From Chitinophaga sp. GbtcB8 (GTDB lineage Bacteria; Bacteroidota; Bacteroidia; Chitinophagales; Chitinophagaceae): a DNA stretch of 64,000 nt. The stretch's first letter is position 1. Every line of letters starts with the position of its first letter. This document shows, piece after piece, positions 1-7,538 of this stretch. A model generated the notes under the pieces. That model made no database searches. It was not told the origin of the DNA and worked only from the letters and a program-made list of their open reading frames with translations. Position numbers and translations under genes: made by a program. The stretch covers positions 86,350-150,349 of the forward strand of contig NZ_JAGXJN010000009.1 in assembly GCF_019091455.1 (NCBI RefSeq), given 5' to 3'.

Positions 1-167
1 CCCATAATGCCGCGTAACCCGCCGGTGCCAAACCCCAGGCTACGGTAAAAAGCGTCGGCCAGCTCATCGGGGTTGCCTTTCTGCAATTGCTGAACGGCGG
101 CCACGGTTTCGGCATCAAAACCGCCTTGTAGCCACTGGTTTACCTTGTTCTCGATATTAGTATCCAT
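1..167 (-). CDS. Phosphosugar mutase (phosphoglucomutase/phosphomannomutase family), N-terminus only
   Basis: The first 55 codons of a gene that runs off the left edge. Translated by eye from the ATG at 167, it contains FGTGGLRGIMG around residues 46-56, the N-terminal signature of the alpha-D-phosphohexomutase superfamily (typical family form: FGTAGLRG). These enzymes interconvert hexose 1- and 6-phosphates in the cytoplasm. The catalytic serine loop lies outside the window, so the substrate (glucose, mannose or other) cannot be told. A minus-strand -7 box, TATATTTG, lies at 189-196, which fits this start with a short leader. Confidence 0.85.
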   Translation of the reverse strand, partial: MDTNIENKVNQWLQGGFDAETVAAVQQLQKGNPDELADAFYRSLGFGTGGLRGIM

Positions 168-188
168 GATCCTGTTTTATTTGAGGTC

Positions 189-196
189 CAAATATA
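189..196 (-). promoter_or_regulatory. -7 promoter element of the phosphosugar mutase gene
   Basis: Read on the minus strand this is TATATTTG, a full match to the Bacteroidetes -7 consensus TAnnTTTG, about 20 bases before the ATG at 167. No clear -33 TTG is visible, so the call rests on the -7 box and its position. Confidence 0.45.
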
Positions 197-249
197 AAGA
201 GGAAAAAACGTATTTCCCCTGCTGTGGACATTCCTAATGTTAGTAAAAA

Positions 250-331
250 AGCTAAAAGCCTAAAGCATAAAGCTAAAAGCTCCTGGAAGCGTACCCTGCA
301 TTGGCTTTGAGCTTTCTGCTTTCTGCTTTCC
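250..331. repeat. GCTAAAAGC word repeat with inverted partner
   Basis: The word GCTAAAAGC occurs twice (251-259 and 272-280), with the related CTAAAGC between them. After about 20 bases comes an inverted counterpart made of GGCTTTGAGC and two TTTCTGC units. The same words recur near 25.06, 25.74, 25.88 and 30.03 kb, always between genes. The region separates the divergent mutase and pcm genes. Its function is not known. Confidence 0.6.
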
Positions 332-356
332 ACTCAAACAAGTAATCCACACCCCA

Positions 357-385
357 TTGAAAATTGACCGGTTTGGTTAATTTTG
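357..385 (+). promoter_or_regulatory. Promoter of pcm
   Basis: TTG at 357-359 and TAATTTTG at 378-385, separated by 18 bases, match the Bacteroidetes -33/-7 pattern. The -7 box ends only 5 bases before the ATG at 391, so the transcript should begin at or next to the start codon. Confidence 0.6.
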
Positions 386-390
386 CGGCT

Positions 391-1047
391 ATGAGGCGGT
401 ACGACGATTCTTACAAACAAAAAGGATTGCGGAAACAATTGGTAGACACACTTCGGCAGAAAGGCATCACAGACGAAAATGTACTAGCGGCTATCAACAA
501 CATTCCCAGGCATTATTTCTTAGACACCGCGTTTGAAGGCATTGCATATGAGGACCGGGCATTCCCCATAGGCGAGGGGCAAACCATTTCCCAGCCTTAC
601 ACCGTAGCCTACCAGACCCAATTGCTGGAAGTAAAACCTTTTGAAAAGGTACTTGAAATAGGTACAGGCAGTGCCTACCAGGCTTGCGTATTAGGCGAGC
701 TAAAGGCCAACCTGTTCACCATAGAACGGCAAAAAAAGCTGTTTGACCAGGTAAAACAATTCCCATTTAAATCCCGTTACCCCACCATCCGCTTCTTTTA
801 TGGGGATGGTTATGAAGGATTACCCACTTTTGCCCCTTTTGATAAGGTACTGATCACTGCGGCTGCGCCGCAAACACCTCCCAAACTGCTGCAGCAAATG
901 AAAATTGGCGGTAAGATGGTGGTGCCGGTAGGCGGCAGCGAGATCCAGCGCATGATCCGTATCACCAAAACAGGCGATAATGATTATGAGCAGGAAACCT
1001 TTGATAACTTCTCTTTTGTACCGATGCTCTCAGGAAAAAGATCCTAA
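391..1047 (+). CDS. pcm: Protein-L-isoaspartate O-methyltransferase
   Basis: 218 residues. Members methylate isoaspartyl residues in damaged cytosolic proteins with SAM, starting their repair. The family signature EGQTISQPYTVA lies in the N-terminal third, followed by the SAM motif I VLEIGTGSAYQ and the C-terminal VPVG strand. Length is usual for the family. The ATG at 391 was chosen over the TTG at 364 because family proteins begin with an MRKYED-like sequence (here MRRYDDSYKQKG) and because the promoter -7 box overlaps the upstream codons. The stop overlaps by 4 bases the stop of the convergent receptor gene at 1044. Confidence 0.93.
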   Translation: MRRYDDSYKQKGLRKQLVDTLRQKGITDENVLAAINNIPRHYFLDTAFEGIAYEDRAFPIGEGQTISQPYTVAYQTQLLEVKPFEKVLEIGTGSAYQACVLGELKANLFTIERQKKLFDQVKQFPFKSRYPTIRFFYGDGYEGLPTFAPFDKVLITAAAPQTPPKLLQQMKIGGKMVVPVGGSEIQRMIRITKTGDNDYEQETFDNFSFVPMLSGKRS

Positions 1048-3503
1048 TTCTGAATGATGGGCTCTTCCGGTTCTTCGGTCTGCTTCTTCTTCTTAAACAT
1101 ATTCGGGTCCATCTTCCCAAAGCGGTAGCGCAGGTTCAGGCGAATGAAACGTGTGGTGCGTTTGCGCTCATAGTCCTGTATAAAAGCATCCGTTTCATAG
1201 TGGTTGCTGAATTGCTGGGTATTTAACAGATCAGAAATATTCAGGGAAATAGCTAGTGCATTATTCTTCAGGAACTCCTTGCGCAGGCCCAGGTCTATAC
1301 CGTTCATAGCTTTGGTAGTGCCTTGCGGCGATACACGGGGAGAGCGGTAATGCCCCTGCAGCTGTACATTAAAATGGGACGGAAAACGAAGCGTGCTGTT
1401 TACATTCACGCCGTAGGTCAGGTATTCATTGGTAAGCGTGCTGAAGCTGCCGGATCCTGTAAGCTTGCTATATTCCAGGTTCAGGTTACTGGTTACATCC
1501 CACCAGCGGAAAAGGTGCAGCTGGTAGGTGACGTTGCCGCCCCAGTCCTGGTCTTTGGCCAGGTTCATGGGTTTGGTGGTGGTAATGCCGGTAATGGTGT
1601 CCAGTATGCTAAGGCGGTCTATATCATCATTGGCCTGAGAGTAATATACACCGGTGTTCATAAAATCGCGCGACCTGGGATAGTATTGCGAATAGTTCAT
1701 CTCAAACTTGTGGGTGAGGGAAGGTTGCAGGTCCGGGTTACCGGTACGTATGTTCTGCGGGTCAGAGTTATTAATATAAGGCAGCAGGTCATTAAAATCC
1801 GGCCTATCCACGCGGGTAGCGTAGTTGAACACCAGGCTCTGGTCCTGGTTGTGAGGCAGGTTGTACTTCAGGAACACACTGGGAAATACATTAAAGAAGC
1901 TGTTATCCACTGCAGCATTCTGGCTGTAAGAATATCCTTTTAACTGGGCCTGCTCTATACGGGCGCCTACCTGGTAACCCAGGTTACCAATAGCGCTGGA
2001 CACATTCACATAACCCGCATAAATATTTTGTTTGTAGGAGTACGTGTTGGAAAGGCTGTTGCTTTTCTCAAACTGGTCCGTATCATAATTAAACAGCAGG
2101 GCTGTGTAATCATTATCTATTTTCCGGAAAGTACCTTTTACACCCGCTTCAAACTTACCTTTTTTACCCATGGGCGTGGTATAGTCCGACTGCGCATTCC
2201 AGAACTGGTTGTGATTAAGGCCTGTGTTGGATTGCCGGTCAGGATCTTCTGCACTGCCGGGTTTCTGGTACAGCGTATAGTAGTCACTGTTACTATTGCC
2301 CTTGTTGTTACTATAGCTTACATAAGCGGTCAGCTCCTCGTTCTCCTTATTGGTGGTATGCCGGAAGTTAAAGTTGGTATTATTGGTCGGGTTAAAATAA
2401 TGGCTGCTGTTATTACGGTCGCCGGTGCGCAGGTTTTGTTTATCTGCATCCAGGTAATTAAGCAGGATATGATTTTCACTATTCCCGTTGCTGAAGTTAA
2501 TACCTTCAGAAATGGATACGGTATTGTATTTATCCAGGTAATAATCCAGGCCCAGGCGCCCGCCATGGGAGCCATCACTATTATGGCTATTGTTAGCTTG
2601 TGTAAAGTAGGCGGTATTGCTGCTATCCGGAACCAGGTTATGGCGGTTGCTGAAACCACTGCCTGTCTGTGAGCCGTAGCGGCCATAGTAATTGGCAAAA
2701 AAGTTAAAGCGCCGTATGCGCAGGCTGCCGTTCACGCTGCCGTTCAGTTGTCCGCGGGTGGCTACCCCGCCGTTGAACATCACGTTATACCCAACAGCCT
2801 TATCTTTTTTAAGCACAATATTAATGATGCCGCCGCCGCCCTGGGCTTCAAACTTGGCGGATGGGTTGCTGATCACTTCCACATGATCTACCGTTTCTGC
2901 GGGTATCATTTGCAGGGCTGTTTTGGCATCGCCAAAGGGAGAGGGTTTACCATCCACATAAATGGTTACGCTTTTGCCGCGCAGGGTTACGTTGTCGTCA
3001 ATATCCACATCTACGCCGGGCACGTTCTTTAACAGGTCGGTACCGGTGCCGCCGTCTGCGGTTACCATGCTGCCGGCATCAAATACCTGCCGGTCTATCT
3101 GCATGCTGAAAGCTGGTTTTTCTGCTTTTATTTCCACGGCAGATAATACTTTGCCGGCTGTATGCAAACGCAGGGTACCAACTGTGGTGGATGGTTTCAG
3201 TGCCGTAACACGTACCTCTTTCTCCATTTTTTCATATCCCATGAAGGTAATGCGCAGCACATAGTCGCCGGGTTTTACAGCCGTAAAGCTGAAGTTGCCG
3301 GTAGGCTGGGTGTACATGCCATAAGCTACGGTAGAATCGGCTTTGTGCAGAAGCACTACAGACGCATACTCTACCGGTTTGCCGGTAGCCCCGTCCAGCG
3401 CCTTGCCGGAAACTTTAATGGTTGCATTGGGGGTATTGTCCTGCGCTAAAGCATGGTAATAGCCGCACAACAATACGCATACGAGTAGTAAGCGACTGTT
3501 CAT
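1044..3503 (-). CDS. Outer-membrane beta-barrel (TonB-receptor-like) protein
   Basis: 819 residues from the ATG at 3503, which opens directly onto a signal peptide ending ALAQ; a longer frame from 3545 adds 14 residues before the signal and is less likely. Order of domains: signal peptide, carboxypeptidase-regulatory-like beta-sandwich (about 25-110, with the common GKPVEYASV and FMGY motifs), a plug-like region (about 135-235, with VPGVDVD and EVISNPSAKFEA), then a long barrel of the OMP_b-brl_3 type ending in LRYRFGK and a charged tail. Such proteins sit in the outer membrane; cargo is unknown. A paralogue lies immediately upstream, separated by a terminator, so they are probably separate transcripts. 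Confidence 0.85.
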   Translation of the reverse strand: MNSRLLLVCVLLCGYYHALAQDNTPNATIKVSGKALDGATGKPVEYASVVLLHKADSTVAYGMYTQPTGNFSFTAVKPGDYVLRITFMGYEKMEKEVRVTALKPSTTVGTLRLHTAGKVLSAVEIKAEKPAFSMQIDRQVFDAGSMVTADGGTGTDLLKNVPGVDVDIDDNVTLRGKSVTIYVDGKPSPFGDAKTALQMIPAETVDHVEVISNPSAKFEAQGGGGIINIVLKKDKAVGYNVMFNGGVATRGQLNGSVNGSLRIRRFNFFANYYGRYGSQTGSGFSNRHNLVPDSSNTAYFTQANNSHNSDGSHGGRLGLDYYLDKYNTVSISEGINFSNGNSENHILLNYLDADKQNLRTGDRNNSSHYFNPTNNTNFNFRHTTNKENEELTAYVSYSNNKGNSNSDYYTLYQKPGSAEDPDRQSNTGLNHNQFWNAQSDYTTPMGKKGKFEAGVKGTFRKIDNDYTALLFNYDTDQFEKSNSLSNTYSYKQNIYAGYVNVSSAIGNLGYQVGARIEQAQLKGYSYSQNAAVDNSFFNVFPSVFLKYNLPHNQDQSLVFNYATRVDRPDFNDLLPYINNSDPQNIRTGNPDLQPSLTHKFEMNYSQYYPRSRDFMNTGVYYSQANDDIDRLSILDTITGITTTKPMNLAKDQDWGGNVTYQLHLFRWWDVTSNLNLEYSKLTGSGSFSTLTNEYLTYGVNVNSTLRFPSHFNVQLQGHYRSPRVSPQGTTKAMNGIDLGLRKEFLKNNALAISLNISDLLNTQQFSNHYETDAFIQDYERKRTTRFIRLNLRYRFGKMDPNMFKKKKQTEEPEEPIIQN

Positions 3504-3609
3504 GATCAGGTGGAATGATAGCATTAATACCGTAAAAATATTCATCTAAGGGGGAACCTTGAACGATTTATGATGAGTGGCCGGAGGGGGGGATGTGTGA
3601 CTGCTATAA

Positions 3610-3641
3610 TGAAAGAAGCAGGAGAGATGGTCTCCTGCTTC
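3610..3641 (-). terminator. Stem-loop terminator between the two barrel genes
   Basis: GAAGCAGGAGA (3615-3625) pairs perfectly with TCTCCTGCTTC (3631-3641) over 11 bp with a 5-base loop. On the minus strand the stem is followed by TTTC. It lies just downstream of the stop at 3673, so it likely ends the transcript of the upstream barrel gene. Confidence 0.7.
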
Positions 3642-3645
3642 CTAT

Positions 3646-3675
3646 ATTAATTATTTAATTCTTAATTATTCATTA
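3646..3675. repeat. TAATTA-type word repeat abutting a stop codon
   Basis: An A/T-only stretch of repeated ATTAATT/TTAATTATT words directly after the stop of the 3673-6243 gene; the stop TAA itself is the first part of the repeat as read on the minus strand. Similar words occur at 32591-32616. Confidence 0.45.
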
Positions 3676-6243
3676 GAACGACTGGTCGCCCTGCATGTTC
3701 TGCATATTATCCCGGTCTGTTTTTGTGTTCTTACGTTTGAAGATCTGCGCATCGAATTTGCCAAAGCGGTAAGCAAAAGTAAGACGCAGTATGCGCGACT
3801 CACGCTTACGGATATAGTCTTGCGAGAAGGCCGGCGCTACCTGGTTCAGCTCATACTGGCGGGTATTAAATACATCGGAAAGGGCCAGGGTAAGGGAGGC
3901 TGTTTTTTTCTTCAGGAAATCCTTTTTTAAACCTATATCTATACTGCTGAAGCCTTTAATAGTACCCTGGGCAGAGGTGGGCACCATCATAAAGCCACCG
4001 CCTCCGCCGCCACGTCCACCACCATTACTAGGCAGGGCTATGGTTGGCGCCTGGTAGTTACCGCTGATCTGCAACGTAAAGTTAGCCGGCAGCTTGGTCT
4101 CTGAATTGAGTTTTGCATTCCAGCTAAAGTTGCTGTTCTTAAATACTTCTTTATCCTGTGTTACGGAAATTTCCGTGCGGTACAGGTTCACGTTGGCCGT
4201 TACATCCCATATGCCAAAGAAGGTTTTTTTACCGGTCAGCTCGGCGCCGTAAGAGTTGTTCTTATCCGCATTCACAAAAGTGGTGAGCAGGGTATCTTTC
4301 CCTAAAGGCACGCTGATGGTAGACAGCAGGTTATTGGTATTCCGGTAGTAAATGGAACCCAGGAAATTGCTGTTCTTCCAGTTCTTAGCGTAAGAAAATT
4401 CCAGGCTGTTGGTATACTCCGGTTTCAGGTTCGGATTACCCTCGCGCTGGTTCAGCGGGTCAGTATAATCGCGGTAAGGTATCAGCTGAAAAAAGTTGGG
4501 ACGGGTTACACGGCGGCTGTAGTTCAGCTGCAGCTCCTGGTCGTTCTTGAACTTCTGCGACAGGTATACGCTGGGGAAGAAACCCGGTGTGGCTTTGGTA
4601 GGCTTGTACTTCATGCCTTCGCTGGGGATCTCGCCGGAGTAAACATACTGCTCCACACGTAAACCGCCCTGGTAACCAAAGTTACCAACAGTACCGGAGT
4701 AGTTGACATACCCTGCATAGATCTGTTCTTTGTATTTATAGTCGTTAGACAGCAGATCGTTAAAGGTGTAGTTCTTTGTAATGCTATCCTGGTCATACAC
4801 ATTGTAAACACTGGTGTAATTGCGGATAGTGGTTTTTAAACCCAGCTCCATTTTACCATTCTTACCAATAGGATCGGTATAATCCGTTTGCGCGGTAATA
4901 AAGGTGGTTTTACCGTCAGAGTGGTTGTTCTGCAAAGCAGCCTGCCCGGTAGGCAACCCGTCGGGCGTAAGCGGCTGTGTATTAAAATCACCGTTGCGGT
5001 TGTTGGTGCTGTAGTTATAGTTAACACTGGCCGACCATTCCCGGTTAGGTTCTGCAAAAGTATGTTTGAAATCCAGCGCAGTAGTGTAGTTGCGGAAACC
5101 GAACTTGTTGTTATTAATACGGTTGCTCAGGGAATCGCCTTTATTAAAGGTGCTGCGCAGGTCCTCGTAGTTTTTAAAATTACCGTCTACAATGTTCTGT
5201 GAAACAGAGATGGTGTTGCGGTTATCCAGGTAATAATCCAAACCCACCCGGCCAAACTGGAAAGTAGGGGTGCTGCGGCTGTTGCTTTGCTGGTTCAGGA
5301 AGCTGGTATCGCCATTCAGGTAGTTGGTGCGGTCTGTAGTACCATTGCCCCAGTTGCGGTTGGCATTCACCATGTAGTTGGCAAATACATTCACCTTTCC
5401 CTGGCGCACATTAATGTTGCCGCCGCCATTGTATTTATCGCCGGTGCCAATACCTGCGGTTACCATACCGTTAATGCCTGCACGCCGGTTCTTTTTCAGC
5501 ACAATGTTCAGGATGCCTGACATGCCTTCTGCATCGTACCGGGCAGAGGGGTTGGTGATCAGCTCCACGCTTTCAATAGCGTCTGCCGGTATCTGGTCCA
5601 GGGTAAGGGTAGAGGGTTTGCCATCCACAAAAATGGTGGGGGAGGCATTACGTACGGTTACATTCCCGTCAATATCCACATTTACGGCCGGTACGTTCTT
5701 CAGCACATCCTGCGCAGTGCCGCCTACGCTTACCAGGTTACGGTCTACGTTAAACACCTTTTTATCAATACCCATGGTAAAGGCGCTTTTTTGCCCGGTA
5801 ACTTCCACGGTGCCCAGCAGCTTGGAATCCGGCCGCATTTTCAGGTTGCCCAGGTCCTGGTCTATGGTCTGGGGGCTGATGGCCACCTTTTTATAAATGC
5901 TGCCATAACCCATGAAGGTAATGCGCATATTAAAGGTGCCAAAAGGCAGGTTCTCAAAGTTAAATTCGCCGTTCTCTTTGGTCAGCATACCGGTTACCAC
6001 GCTGGAATCGCGCAGTTTCAGCAGGGCTACTGCCGCATAACCAATAGGTTTTTTAGAGTCAGCATCTACCAGCTTACCATACACATGTCCGATCTGGGGC
6101 ATTTGCCGCTGGCCGTTAGCGCTGCCACGGGCGCCTGCTGCTGCTCCCTGTTTGCCGCCGGTAGCGGGCATAATTGGTATTTGCGCATGTAAGGTTGCGT
6201 GTCCTAACAGAACTGCGGCCAGTAAAACGTACCATTGTTTCAT
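3673..6243 (-). CDS. Outer-membrane beta-barrel (TonB-receptor-like) protein
   Basis: 856 residues from the ATG at 6243 (MKQWYVLLAAVLL, signal peptide ending LHAQ); a longer frame to 6309 lacks support because the promoter -7 box at 6309-6316 lies there. A Gly/Ala-rich linker (GAAAGARGSANG) follows the signal, then a carboxypeptidase-regulatory-like domain with FMGYGS, a plug-like region (NVPAVNVDIDGNVT, ELITNPSARYDAEG) and an OMP_b-brl_3 barrel. A Gly-rich surface-loop candidate (NGGGRGGGGGGF) sits near residue 760. It is a clear paralogue of the 1044-3503 gene, with the same architecture and order. Substrate unknown. Confidence 0.85.
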   Translation of the reverse strand: MKQWYVLLAAVLLGHATLHAQIPIMPATGGKQGAAAGARGSANGQRQMPQIGHVYGKLVDADSKKPIGYAAVALLKLRDSSVVTGMLTKENGEFNFENLPFGTFNMRITFMGYGSIYKKVAISPQTIDQDLGNLKMRPDSKLLGTVEVTGQKSAFTMGIDKKVFNVDRNLVSVGGTAQDVLKNVPAVNVDIDGNVTVRNASPTIFVDGKPSTLTLDQIPADAIESVELITNPSARYDAEGMSGILNIVLKKNRRAGINGMVTAGIGTGDKYNGGGNINVRQGKVNVFANYMVNANRNWGNGTTDRTNYLNGDTSFLNQQSNSRSTPTFQFGRVGLDYYLDNRNTISVSQNIVDGNFKNYEDLRSTFNKGDSLSNRINNNKFGFRNYTTALDFKHTFAEPNREWSASVNYNYSTNNRNGDFNTQPLTPDGLPTGQAALQNNHSDGKTTFITAQTDYTDPIGKNGKMELGLKTTIRNYTSVYNVYDQDSITKNYTFNDLLSNDYKYKEQIYAGYVNYSGTVGNFGYQGGLRVEQYVYSGEIPSEGMKYKPTKATPGFFPSVYLSQKFKNDQELQLNYSRRVTRPNFFQLIPYRDYTDPLNQREGNPNLKPEYTNSLEFSYAKNWKNSNFLGSIYYRNTNNLLSTISVPLGKDTLLTTFVNADKNNSYGAELTGKKTFFGIWDVTANVNLYRTEISVTQDKEVFKNSNFSWNAKLNSETKLPANFTLQISGNYQAPTIALPSNGGGRGGGGGGFMMVPTSAQGTIKGFSSIDIGLKKDFLKKKTASLTLALSDVFNTRQYELNQVAPAFSQDYIRKRESRILRLTFAYRFGKFDAQIFKRKNTKTDRDNMQNMQGDQSF

Positions 6244-6308
6244 CGCTCTCGTTGGTCTTAAATTGTAGTGTGAAAATATTAACAGGTGATTTGGGTTCGA
6301 TGCCGGCA

Positions 6309-6316
6309 CAAAATTA
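6309..6316 (-). promoter_or_regulatory. -7 promoter element of the 3673-6243 barrel gene
   Basis: Minus-strand TAATTTTG matches TAnnTTTG. It would start transcription near 6303, leaving a leader of about 60 bases before the ATG at 6243. No -33 TTG was found at the usual spacing. Confidence 0.4.
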
Positions 6317-6432
6317 TTGGTAATTTATATGCCGCTTTGCCTAATATGACGAATGGGGTATTTTAGCCGAGGAAACCTATAAAAACAGCGGTAAAAGGTC
6401 TTAACAGTAATTAACAATTATCGGGCGCCGGG

Positions 6433-6456
6433 CTGCCGGAAACAGCCATCCGGCAG
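6433..6456. other. Intergenic stem-loop
   Basis: CTGCCGG (6433-6439) pairs with CCGGCAG (6450-6456) across a 10-base loop. It lies downstream of the DUF445 gene but has no T-run on either strand, so a terminator role is uncertain. Confidence 0.35.
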
Positions 6457-6503
6457 TATTTCAAATAATAGGGATAAGCGCTGTAGTGCGCGGTATGTTA
6501 TGC

Positions 6504-7091
6504 TTACGCCATCAGCAGCTGCAGCATCCCGATCAGGAAACCCAGCACACCGCCAATGATCTCTACAAAACGGAACTCGCGCGACATAATTCCCTGCAGG
6601 ATCTGCTCCAGCTTATCAGAAGAAAAAGCGGCTACCTTGTCGGTAACAATACGTTCCAGGTCCAGCTCGTCTTTTACATTGTCCAGGTATTGGGCTATCA
6701 TCATGGGGAAAAGGGTGTCCAGCTCTTTTACCAGTACATCCTTGATCTGTTTAATGGTGCTGTCGCCAATGAACATGGAAAGCACCGGCATGGCTTCCGG
6801 CAGTTTTACGCGCAGGAAATGTTCCAGGTGATCTTCTACCAGGGGTATAATATTTTTGATCTTCTGGGGGTCGGTGAGCTTTTCGCGAATATCCTCAAAT
6901 GATAACAGCTCATCTGCTACCAGCTTACCCAGCTTTTCGGCAAACTGCCGCTGCCGTTTGGGGAAGATGCCCTGCAGGGTCATAAAACCCAGTTTCATAG
7001 GCTGCCGGGGATGGAACAGCATTTTAATGGCGATCCAGTTAGTGAACCATCCTATGAAAGCGGAGATGAACGGAATCAGGTAGATAGACAT
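6504..7091 (-). CDS. DUF445 family membrane protein
   Basis: 195 residues. The N-terminus (MSIYLIPFISAFIGWFTNW) and the C-terminus (IIGGVLGFLIGMLQLLMA) are hydrophobic segments that flank a mostly helical soluble middle. The motif GWFTNWIAIKMLFHP is typical of DUF445/YheB-like proteins, whose function is not established. Members usually have two terminal membrane anchors and an intervening region, as here. It stands alone between a barrel gene and the divergent tRNA. Confidence 0.8.
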   Translation of the reverse strand: MSIYLIPFISAFIGWFTNWIAIKMLFHPRQPMKLGFMTLQGIFPKRQRQFAEKLGKLVADELLSFEDIREKLTDPQKIKNIIPLVEDHLEHFLRVKLPEAMPVLSMFIGDSTIKQIKDVLVKELDTLFPMMIAQYLDNVKDELDLERIVTDKVAAFSSDKLEQILQGIMSREFRFVEIIGGVLGFLIGMLQLLMA

Positions 7092-7194
7092 TGTAAACTC
7101 ACAGTTTTAAGAGAGCGCAAAGAAAGGGAAAAATGAGCAAATAGCGGCGGATTGTTAAGGGAGCCTGGCAGGATAGAAATTTTTTAGGCAGCTA

Positions 7195-7227
7195 TTTGGA
7201 AATTGAGAATGATTTCACTTATCTTTG
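7195..7227 (+). promoter_or_regulatory. Promoter of the tRNA gene
   Basis: TTTG at 7195-7198, then 21 bases, then TATCTTTG at 7220-7227: both elements match the Bacteroidetes consensus. It lies 19 bases before the tRNA 5' end, so the tRNA appears to be transcribed. Confidence 0.75.
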
Positions 7228-7246
7228 CAGTCCGCAAAATGAAGCT

Positions 7247-7320
7247 GTGGGTGTAGCTGAGCTGGTAACAGCACGAGATTGTCCTTCTAGGGGTCGTGGG
7301 TTCGAACCCCATCATCCACC
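7247..7320 (+). tRNA. tRNA with GTC anticodon on a His-type body (identity uncertain)
   Basis: 74 bases fold as a cloverleaf. The acceptor GTGGGTG (7247-7253) pairs with CATCCAC (7313-7319) with one G-U. The D stem is GCTG/CAGC with loop AGCTGGTAA, and the T arm is GTGGG-TTCGAAC-CCCAT. The anticodon stem is CGAGA/TCTAG with one mismatch (28:42, G-A), and the loop TTGTCCT gives anticodon GTC (7281-7283), nominally Asp. The discriminator (7320) is C, which in bacteria is characteristic of tRNA-His, and the body resembles bacterial tRNA-His, whose loop would read TTGTGGT. Position 37 is C instead of a purine. CCA is not encoded (CGA follows). It may be a diverged tRNA-His copy, a pseudogene, or a tRNA with changed decoding. 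Promoter and terminator are intact. Confidence 0.75.
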
Positions 7321-7322
7321 CG

Positions 7323-7356
7323 AAACGGGAAGTCTTAAAAAAGGCTTCCCGTTTTT
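7323..7356 (+). terminator. Rho-independent terminator of the tRNA gene
   Basis: CGGGAAGTC (7326-7334) pairs with GGCTTCCCG (7343-7351) with one G-U, an A-rich loop, and TTTTT at 7352-7356. It begins directly behind the tRNA 3' end. Confidence 0.85.
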
Positions 7357-7502
7357 AATTTCTCCTGTATCCTGTAGCTAACAATGGAAATGGTTGCAAA
7401 CGCCATTAATTATAATGCTGTTAACCTTGCTGCCATTAGCAAAATATTCCGGTTTCCCAGGCCCAAAGCTAAAACGGATATTTTTCAACGTATTTTTATA
7501 TG

Positions 7503-7509
7503 TACTTTG
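7503..7509 (+). promoter_or_regulatory. Possible -7 element of the papain-like gene
   Basis: TACTTTG is one base short of TAnnTTTG and is preceded by T-rich sequence. A start of transcription near 7515 would rule out the in-frame ATG at 7500 and favour the ATG at 7539. Confidence 0.3.
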
Positions 7510-7538
7510 AAAGATATTACCCCTCAAAATCCCTGACT

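Noticed and set aside
2028..2672. Plus-strand open frame of 214 codons inside the first barrel gene
   Set aside because: Antisense shadow of a clear receptor gene; hydrophobic, compositionally odd sequence with no family resemblance.
7196..7381. Open frame of 61 codons over the tRNA
   Set aside because: It coincides with the tRNA and its terminator, so it is not a gene.
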